Part shown: in pieces, positions 55,502-64,000 of the stretch
Position numbering within the stretch: position 1 is the first letter of the stretch
Layout: the number at the start of each line of letters is the position of its first letter
Origin: Enchytraeus crypticus
Lineage: Eukaryota > Annelida > Clitellata > Enchytraeida > Enchytraeidae
DNA length: 64,000 bases
Direction: 5' to 3'
NCBI GenBank assembly: GCA_905160935.1
Contig: CAJHZI010000518.1
Span: 507,001 to 571,000, forward strand
Notes under the pieces: generated by a model
The model's input: the letters and a program-made list of their open reading frames with translations, nothing else
What the model was told of the DNA's origin: nothing
The model's database searches: none
Program-made: the position numbers and the translations under genes

Positions 55502-55894
55502 CTTTCTTTCCCTTTCTCTCTCCTTCCCCTTTTTTTCTCAGCCGAGCTCTTTTGTCTGTCACATACGTCATAACTCAAAGATTGCGCACCATGTCTGTCT
55601 TCCAATCCACATGCAGGTTTTCAGGAAGAACGTTGTACACCCTTCTCATTCGATTATACTATTTGCCAAGTCTGTTTCAATTTTCTTGATCAGTAAATTC
55701 TTATTTCTAATAATAACGAATGTCATTTGTTAGTCTTAGCTTTTCACATTGCATTACTCACATGTAGTGTAGCGTAAAAATATAAAGAGAGAAGAGTTGC
55801 ATAGCCGGTGTTATGGACACCGATGGTTAGTGTTCACAGTGCACACCATTGGGTAGATAACTTCCAGAGGGCAGCTACTAGTCCGGTGAAGTCC

Positions 55895-56495
55895 TTCGTA
55901 CTTCTTCTCTTAGTGCGATGCCTGTTCCAAGCCTTGGGAAGTCATGATCATATTCCTCCCTATGTCTCTGTTCATTGTTGATCTGATCATCTCTTTTTTA
56001 GTTAACTGCATCCATTTGCTAAGACTCTTAATAAATTTCATCCGCTGTCAACCCTTGCATCTTTTGCCATCTATTATTCCTGTCACTACGGTATTTGCAA
56101 CTATTTTGTTCTGCATAATGTGTCCGAAAAACGTCATATGTTGTCCTTCGTACTACATATATCTTATTGATATGTTAACTCCCTCTCCATCTATCTCTAG
56201 TATTCTGTTAAATGGTAGTTTCCAGGTACATAATCCTATTTAGAGTCAGCTGCTTCGCTCAATAAGGTGTCTTTCAACGATGGACAAGTTAATCTTTTAG
56301 CAAAAGGCTATGCCTTATCCACACCTGAATGTAGCCCAGAGTTTGGGAATAATAGCTTCTGAGGTGGTTTCCCGTAAGAACTGAAACAAGAACTAATCAT
56401 GAACTGAGCTTCCACAGTTCTTGCTTAGCTGCCTCCAACGACACTGTAGCTTACGGTTGGTGTAGTCTCAGTGGCCCGAGCACAACACGGGAAAC
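55895..56495 (+). mobile_element. Composite repeat, family F joined to family E
   Basis: 55895-56095 matches 9745-9945 (tgcctgttccaagcc, gtcatgatcatattcctcc, ttaactgcatccatttgctaag). From about 56190 it continues as family E (ggctatgccttatccacacc, gcttctgaggtggtttcccg, ctccaacgacac, cacaacacggg). F and E may be two parts of one longer element. Confidence 0.6.
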
Positions 56496-57119
56496 CCGAT
56501 TCGTTGACTGTCGATCATATTATCTGCATTCATATGCACGTCCTAAAAAATTTCCTTTAATTAGATTGACTCATTTTTCTCCATGATGAAAAGTTTCACA
56601 TTGTTGATCTTTAGTGCTGCACTGGTTATCTTTATTATTATCATGAGATGGAGATCTGGTGCATATAGGTAAAGCGAACTAAACGAATATACAAATACAA
56701 ATGCACGTGCAAGACAAGATTTCTTTTCTGAGAAGAACTTCTTAAAATTGTTATCTGATATCAATCAGGCAATCTATTTAATTCTTTATTATTCCGAAAA
56801 CATAGAAAAACTTCCATAGCAATCTAATTGGGTAAGTAGATAAGTAGGTACAGCATTCAATATCTTGCATTTATCACAGTTATGAATTCTTGAAATTAGG
56901 TAGATCAGAACTTAATCTGGCAATTACAAAGATTTGACCAGCTTCGTCAGATTCGATCAAATACATGTACATACAGTAGAAGCCTGCGAGGTTCACTTTG
57001 AAAAACTCAGAAATAAGTTGTCAATGTAACAATGCAATTCAACGGTTTCTTAGAGCTTACTACCCAATAGGAAATCAATATCGAAAATAAATAAATATTT
57101 CTTAGAGCTTATTACCTAA

Positions 57120-57258
57120 TGGCTTGAGGCAGTGGCAATGTCGGTAAGATATTCGACAGCGGATCAGTATGTGCGGGCTTCAAATCCTGGACTCCTCCGT
57201 CCCTGACATCGCTTTCGAGTGTGCAAACTGACTTTAATATTAGCTTTACCACCTTTTA
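57120..57258 (+). mobile_element. tRNA-related SINE family A, full copy
   Basis: aggcagtggcaatgtcgg, tgtgcgggcttcaaatcctgg, catcgctttcgagtgtgc, attagctttaccaccttt. Confidence 0.75.
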
Positions 57259-58929
57259 ATAAGAAATAAATATCGTACTAAAACATATTAACTACAGTGA
57301 AATATTTTTGAAGTTGATAACTTGATAGCTCCAAATCGCTTAACGTCCTTTTAACCAAATTGACTAGGCTATTATTTAATAATTTTGTCGCATACTACTC
57401 CGTTTCTTAACGGTGTTGTTGTACTGAAGTTGTTGTAAAATTTTTATGTGAGATCTGGACGTCAAAGTATAGCAGTAGTGAACCAACTATTGAAGAATCA
57501 ATACTTGTAGGATAGCTGTTCAATCCGTTTGTGTAGAAAAGTCTTTAAATTAAATTAGTAACAAGTAGTAAATTAATGGAAGCTCAATTGATCATGAATA
57601 TTATGGTCTTTTATTGTGAAATTATTCCAAAGCATTCAATAATTATCTATTTAAGCACATGAGGTTTGAAAATGGCGATATAGTTACAGCGGCTATTAGG
57701 CCTATAATTATGTAATTCTAATTTCTGCTGACATTATGTGCCCATACATATGTTAATAATGTCGATTGAAGGAACAATAGTGTAGATAGAAATGATCGAA
57801 TCGAATGTTTCGGATCTAATCTTTATATTTGTTAGAAAATGTCATTGAGTTTTAATTACATGCACAGTATATCGAAGTCAATGTGCTATATAATATGGCC
57901 TGCCCGTCATTTAGCTTTTCTAATTTTCTTCACATTTTGTTATCGATCTCTGATAATGCGTATACATATTGCTGTGGCATGATAACCATGTACTTATGCA
58001 CTTAACTGATTACAAACATGTCTCACATTCGCGTGAGACATAACATTAGAGGCAATTGCATAAAACATTGTAATTAGTACTACGCATAGCCAGTTGATTT
58101 GTTATAAAATAGTAAAATCATATTATATTCTAATTGCATATTATTCAAGATTTTCTCTAGCAATAACTTTGTTTACTGCTTGCTTACTAGTAGTTTAGAA
58201 TGATAAACACATATCTTTATTCGAAATCAAGCAGTCAAAATCAGTTAGTCCCAGATATAGTCGTTGTAGGATAAAGTATATTTAAATATGTTTTAATTGA
58301 GGATATTGACACTGTCTAATGAACCATAATCATAAGTAGGCTGCATTGATTGTTCATAAATTCGATTCTTTACACAATTATATTATTTTACATAAGCATT
58401 TTAATTTTAATTTTATTATATTATTATTAAGGTAGTTCAATTTTGTTTATCATTATGTAACGAATTTTATGAAATTAATAAATATAATATTTAAGTTTCA
58501 GATATATTTAATAGAGTACCCGGCCGCTTCCCCTGGCCAATTCTTTTCTTTCCCTGTAGTTCGCAATTCATCCATCCAGGTCCCTCAGCTGAAATATCAT
58601 ATCATATTTTACAATTGTGAAATTTACATATTTGCTACTGCATTTACTTGTTATAACTAATGAGTTCACTAAATACTGCCTTTGAATAAAAAATACATAT
58701 AATTCCTTAGTGAAATGTAACCTCTGCAAATAAGGCAGATTTGTCATTTTTCAAATGATGCTTAAATTCTTTGATATTGCTTCATTATATTTATTATTCA
58801 TTATGTAATTCATTAACTTCTAAATCTGTTTCCAAATTTGTAAAATGTAATCTTAGAAACATTGAAATTAACGATTTATAAATAAAGTTAACTAATTAAT
58901 TAATTAATTGATTACATAGTAATAGTTTC

Positions 58930-60150
58930 TCATGCTTCTCATCCTTATGCCCTATCAGACTACCGTCCGATTTAAATAACGTCTGTTCTTTCACGCATTA
59001 CTGAACGTATCATCACTTCAAGATACATCTACCCGGCGCTCTTGTCTCCATCTCCAGACCTTGACTTTGCTAGCCAGTTTGCTTTTCGACCAACAGGTTC
59101 TACCACTGCCGCCCTTATCACTCTCTTTCACAAAATATCCTCAATACTTGAAGACCAAATGTTTGTTAGAGTGATAGCTCTTGATTTCAGTAAGGTATTT
59201 GATACCGTCAAACATTCCCAGATGATTTCAAAGCTTTGCAAGCTGAATATTCCTGAATCCGTTAATGGGTGGATTGCTAGCTTCTTATCTGACCGTTCTC
59301 AGACGACCATCTTCGAAGGTCAAATATCCTCTCCTAAAACAATAAATGCAAGTGTTGTCCAAGGCTCTACCATTGGTCCTCCTGCATTTACTGTTGTTTC
59401 TTCTGATCTAAGGACAATCCATTCAGCAAATTCTTTACTAAAATTTGCTGATGATACATATCTCATAGTACCATCATCACATTTACATTTAACTGAAGTA
59501 GAATTAATGAACTTAGAAAGATTGGCTTCAGTAAACAATGTACAACTAAACAGAAATAAATCTAAGGAAATAATCTTTAAGTCACCTAGCTATAAGCGTC
59601 AAACAATTGAATTGCCCTACTTAGCTGGAATAAAACGAGTCTCAAATCTCAAATGTTTGGGAGTCACAATTTCGTGTAATTTTTCCTTTTCTCCTCATAT
59701 ATCCAATCTTATATCCTCATGTTCGAGTAATTTTTGCTTTATACTCCTTGCGCACAAAAGGTTTATCAAATGAACTACTTCAGATAGTGTTCCAGGCTTC
59801 TACTCTTAGTAAATTACTCTACGCCTCACAATTTTGGTGGGGGTTTACTTCTGCTGATGACAGAAACCGCCTAGAAGCATTTTTAAGACGAGCAAAAAGG
59901 GCTGGTTTTTATAACAAAGAGCAAACTTTTGAGAGTCTCTGCATGTCAGCTGACAGTAAGCTATTTAGGTCAGTCTGTCATAATTCTGACCACTTGCTGG
60001 CTCCACTTATGTCCTCACTAAACCAACAGTCATATCAAACCCGAAGAAACGTTGCAAAAAGAACTTACGCCATACCAACAAAGCGTAGCTCTTTGAAAGA
60101 TAAAAACTTCATAACCCGCATGACATTAAATGATGCTATAAAACTATAGC
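58930..60150 (+). pseudogene. LINE reverse transcriptase and C-terminus with one frameshift
   Basis: A 243-codon frame (59042-59773) and a second (59748-60149) together give most of an RT and thumb/connection region. Motifs: SQFAFRPTGSTTAALITLFH, VIALDFSKVFDTVKHSQMIS, VVQGSTIGPPAF (degenerate form of the VxQGSxxGP motif), LLKFADDTYLIVPSS with the FADD pair, NRNKSKEI and NLKCLGVTIS. The second frame has LLYASQFWWGF. One frameshift near 59755 separates them. 5' truncated, without an endonuclease. Jockey- or CR1-like. Confidence 0.82.
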
Positions 60151-60679
60151 TAATTTAATCTTGGTTTATGCAAGATTAAATTAAAATGCATTGCTACTAT
60201 TTAGCGTGACTGTGTCATTGTCTTCTCGTATAATGTATGTTCGAATGAAACCTATCTGCGGTTGTTAGATTGTTTTTAAATAAACTAAGTTTTATTTATT
60301 ATATTTTAAGCTCAGTGGGAGGGTTAATCCATTTTAAATATCATTTAAACGCACTCCCTTCGTGGTTAAGAATTTATCATTAGAATATCGTATAATGACT
60401 TATGAAACATTATCTTTGACTATTGGTATCTAGTTATTATTGAACTTTCTATTTGCTTTTTGTTCCATGTATGTTTGTACGTTTTCTGCTGCATGTTAGA
60501 TTTCAAGTAATAAATGAATATAATAATAATGTCAGTACAGTATTATTAGTGTAGTTGACATTGCAAACTTATTAATTTCGTTATTTGTTTTGGTTCATCT
60601 GTGTAGCTGTCGAATGCATTTTCTTCGTACAGATCTCCAGACTTGAAAGTGCCAGTTGTAGAAAACATACACCGCACAT

Positions 60680-60748
60680 ATGAAGATGAATAAATTGTTG
60701 GCGTTTCTTGTTCATCTGCAGCTGCTTTCTGTCTATTCTACAGTACAG
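60680..60748 (+). CDS. First coding exon (signal peptide) of an unidentified secreted protein
   Basis: Open from ATG at 60680 for 23 codons to the donor GTACAG|gtaacc, phase 0: MKMNKLLAFL then VHLQLLSVYSTVQ. A basic start, hydrophobic core and small residues before the end fit a secretory signal. An acceptor-like cttcgtacag lies at about 60623-60632. No later exon could be recognised before the window edge, so the product is unknown. Confidence 0.4.
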
Positions 60749-61059
60749 GTAACCGACTTAAATCATTTATTATAGATCCAAGTAAATTCAAAAATAATGC
60801 ACTTAATAAGTATTTAATAGAGGTTAACGTTGAAATTAGTCTTTATAACGTAATTATTAGTCTGTAAAATAATAATATGGATGGTTTGGATGAAAATTGA
60901 ATTGATGCCCAATGGCAGTTTTTCTTACAGGCCCGCAAACATAACGACCATCCTATCTATGCAATTTGAAATCTGAGCAAAAGAACTTAAATAGTTAATT
61001 TGATTATTGATGACAGTAGACGAGTGGCGACATTTTAAACATAAATGTTGTGTGTATGT

Positions 61060-61107
61060 GTGTGTGAGAGAGAGAGAGAGGATTAGAGAGGATGAGAGGG
61101 AGGGGGA

Positions 61108-61157
<50 letters not shown>
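61060..61157. repeat. (GA)n microsatellite with (TG)n start
   Basis: gtgtgtgtgagagagag..., interrupted by ggatgagagggagggg, then pure gaga. Confidence 0.95.
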
Positions 61158-61160
<3 letters not shown>

Positions 61161-61583
61161 GGGCCTAGGCATGATCATCATCTTGTATAAACTTGGAGGA
61201 AAAATAAACAAATCTATTGAGGTTTCATTTTAAAAGCCAGCAAGTAAGTTGATGTCATGAAATGCATTTTTTCTTTATTTTCGTTGAAAATTCAAGGCTT
61301 CCAAATTTCTAAATTTCATGAAGCATAGATTTTTGTCTTGCCATCCAGTGTATTAAGCTTAGACTAATTTTCGGCATTCATAAGTCAAACTAGTAATGCA
61401 CATGCATTACTTATTAATTTATAAACCTGATAGTATTTCAATGAGAGAACTGTCAATAAATTTATAGCTAATTTTTCTAATATTAGGATGCAAAATTTGA
61501 TAAGATTCGTTGATTTTTCATAATTATATCCAGCTTAGAAAATTACTTTGATAATTATTTTTTGTTATTCGACATTTCTTTCA

Positions 61584-61690
61584 ATCGCTTCTGTCTCTCT
61601 CAGTGCACAGCCTACTGGCAGGTACATGGTATATAACGCCTCCACTCTTCTCAGTCTTCTGTTTTGTAAAAAGTATTTCCACGTGTTAAT
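61584..61690 (+). mobile_element. Family D SINE-like repeat
   Basis: ctgtctctctcagtgcacagcctactggcaggtacatggtatataac, gcctccactcttctcagtcttc, tttccacgtg. Confidence 0.65.
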
Positions 61691-61887
61691 TAAGCAGTTA
61701 AGTAAGCAACATGAAATTTACACGTTATTCGTAACTCTTTAGAAAAAATTTAACACAATAAATTCAATGATAATATGAAATTAATAACAGTACAGCGTTC
61801 TTTGTTTGTTTCAGGGTAAGCTTTGAAATATATTTTATTGAGCTGAAGGTATGTCTGTCACTTATCATTTATTTAATTCAATATAGT

Positions 61888-61944
61888 ACATAATATATAT
61901 ATATATATATTTATACATATATATATATATAAATTATATATATT

Positions 61945-61979
<35 letters not shown>

Positions 61980-62016
61980 ATATGTTTGTGTTATATATAT
62001 ATATATTTGTATATAA

Positions 62017-62060
<44 letters not shown>
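61888..62060. repeat. (TA)n block with ttta interruptions
   Basis: Several TA tracts broken by atttatacata, atttgt and gtttgtgtta. Confidence 0.93.
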
Positions 62061-62062
<2 letters not shown>

Positions 62063-62074
62063 GTGCATATACAT

Positions 62075-62720
62075 TAGTGATGCATAGACTTGGACTTGGA
62101 CTTGAACTGGGCTTAAGTTTCAGATTTTGAGGACTTGGACTTGGACTTGGACTTGAACCTCAAGGACTTGGACTTGGACTTGGGTGATGAGGACTTGAAC
62201 ACATAGAACATTTTATCAATTTATTAAAATGGCTATACTAGTTTTGGTTTAACAACAAGAATACATTTCCTTCCGAAACTTTATTCTGCTGCAATGCACG
62301 CCCTTGCTGTTTCAGCTGCAAGTGCAGCAGTGGAACGTGTTTTCAGTCAGGGCGGACATACAAGTCACATACAAGTTTAATCGAGACACCGGCAGAACAA
62401 CGATGCGACTGTAGTAGTTTCAGTGCAAATAGTCTAAATTTTACGATGCTACATCTAATTATAAAACTATTTGATTTTACTCAAGACTTCCGCAGCCAAC
62501 TCTCGTAAAACATCCTAATCTTAAAATTGAATTCAAAATCTCACTGAATGAATCTGAAAGTTGTTTACACGTTAATTTGTTACGCTGTAATTTATTTAAT
62601 ATAATGCACATAAAGGTCATCGACATTAACTTGAAGTCGACTTCAAAAAGTGTGTTAAGACAATTAACACATCCATTGACACGCAATGAATAAGGACATA
62701 CATGCAAGGGCGCTCGCTAT
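62075..62720 (+). pseudogene. hAT transposon remnant with (GGACTT)n subterminal repeat and dimerisation-domain fragment
   Basis: attagtgatgcatagacttgg then GGACTT repeats to about 62165. At about 62295-62360 the plus strand encodes HALAVSAASAAVERVFSQGG, the signature of the hAT C-terminal dimerisation domain (ASSAAxERVFS). It is followed by stops, so the transposase is dead. The second terminus was not found. Confidence 0.6.
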
Positions 62721-64000
62721 CTGGCTGAGAGTCTGAGTCGGTAGATATTCATTCTACTTTTCATTCAGTTTTGTACTTCATTTGAATGAACTATAGACAC
62801 TACATTGCGGTATAAAGTTTGAAAAATACAGCTAAGATATCATTTCCTTTATTTATAGCATATGCATGGGCCTAAAGTAAGCAAATACAGTAAAATATAT
62901 AGATATGTAATTCATATATTAAATAGGCCTACTTAATTGAGGTTTCGTACAGTTTATGTTTATTTTAAGTCATGATTTGAGAAAATTGCAAATGATTCTT
63001 CTTAATGCGAATTTAAAAAGTTTAAGTAAATGAATTTATACGTTAGGCCTAATTGTTTTACATAGTTCTTATAAATAGATTAATAAATACATAGATTTAT
63101 AAAACATCATAGTTATATGAGGGACTGCACTTTTGACCATTTTGTGCTTCTTGGGCAGATATCACTAATGATGAAGATGGTATATAATTGAAAACGTTTA
63201 TTAATGACAAATTCAAAAAAGAAAAATAATCCACTATAATTAATATAAGATGTTCTGAAAATTCATGGGTTTTCTAATTTTAAAAGTCCCACTTCGTGGA
63301 GGGAGTGCAGTACGTAGCCCACCCTCTCCCCGCACCCCACCCCCTTATACGATCAAAAGGAATCATATTAGTTCTACAGTGTATAGCAACTACACAAGCT
63401 CTAATCTTGTATTGCAGTATTTCTGTAATGGATTGCAAAGGGTCTTGATCAAGAACCTTTCTTTGTTTTTGTTACTGATGATATTTAAAAAAATTGTCCT
63501 GTACTACCTCTAAATTTTATTTAAATGACATTTTTAATGGTTTAAGATTCTTGAAATAAAGACGCAAACCTGTTAATTTATTGTGTGGAATTAAAATAAT
63601 GCAAAACATTGCTTGTTAAAATAAACCGTATAAAACTTGCCTGTTAAAAATATGTAAGTGCCCTTTTAATTCAGTATGTGCCTTTTTTCATAGCTCGCCT
63701 CCGCTGCCCTAAAGTGCTTCCTACGCCACTACAGTTAGATCAACAAGTTAGTCCCTTCACAAAGTCTATGCCTTATCCTTACCTTATGTAGCCTATAATT
63801 TGGAAAAGTATGGCTTCTGAGGTGGTTTCTCGTTGCCTTCTTCTGTTGGATGGATTAATTACCATTTAATGCTGTGGAAAATATTTCATGGTGAGGTGGG
63901 CCCCTCTTGTCATCCTCAGCTCCTGCCTTAGTCTCCTCTTACGTACACGCAGCAGATGGTTTGCTGTTGCCCTATTCTGTAGTGTTTCAATCACACAAGG
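62721..64000. other. Right-edge sequence without gene
   Basis: AT-rich; a C-rich stretch at 63315-63350; cttcctacgccactaca at 63718-63734 looks like a DNA-transposon terminus (inverse of tgtagtggcgtaggaag) without a visible partner. Confidence 0.4.
63735..64000 (+). mobile_element. Family E repeat, cut by the window edge
   Basis: atcaacaagttagtcccttcac, aaagtctatgccttatccttacc, gcttctgaggtggtttctcg, gtctcctcttacgtacacg. Confidence 0.6.

Larger units (their letters stand above)
54956..58920. other. Intergenic region between the LTR element and the LINE
   Basis: Holds (TC)n at 55475-55505, repeat families F and E (55895-56495) and a family-A SINE (57120-57258). Otherwise AT-rich and without coding signal. 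Confidence 0.5.

Overview
This is AT-rich, repeat-dense nuclear DNA from a eukaryote, most likely a marine invertebrate. Support for that: genes split into short exons with GT/AG borders and multi-kilobase introns, several SINE and LINE families, TIR DNA transposons with 8-bp target duplications, many (TA)n microsatellites, and no sign of operons. I cannot place the species from sequence alone.

Layout. (1) 1-16371, minus strand: three exons of an F-box protein that runs off the left edge, 415 residues visible. Its intron 1 (2383-16155) is packed with repeats, including a hAT-like element of 4.5 kb (10252-14800) and a minisatellite built from the 3' splice site of exon 2. (2) 16372-25162: intergenic, with SINEs, LINE remnants, a complete non-autonomous hAT-like element (21751-23395) and a second TIR element (23516-24204). 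(3) 25163-47537, minus strand: a complete nine-exon gene that I assembled by hand. The exons join in phase to 1125 nt, coding for 374 residues: a signal peptide, two full Cu/Zn superoxide dismutase domains in tandem, and a C-terminal GPI-anchor-like signal. Its introns carry LINEs, SINEs, minisatellites and large palindromes. (4) 47538-60679: intergenic, with a GC-richer block, an LTR-type element with a tRNA-Pro-like primer site (51974-54955) and a LINE (58930-60150). (5) 60680-60748, plus strand: the first exon of an unidentified secreted protein gene. The remainder is repeats, including a hAT transposase remnant.

The most notable items are the tandem, predicted membrane-anchored SOD gene with signs of gene conversion between its domains; its possible alternative form with a short basic tail, made by reading through the domain-1 splice donor; and the amplified splice acceptor in front of the F-box exon. 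The repeats show clear nesting (a SINE inside a SINE, a hAT element inside a LINE, several SINEs inside a hAT element), so their relative ages can be read from the sequence.
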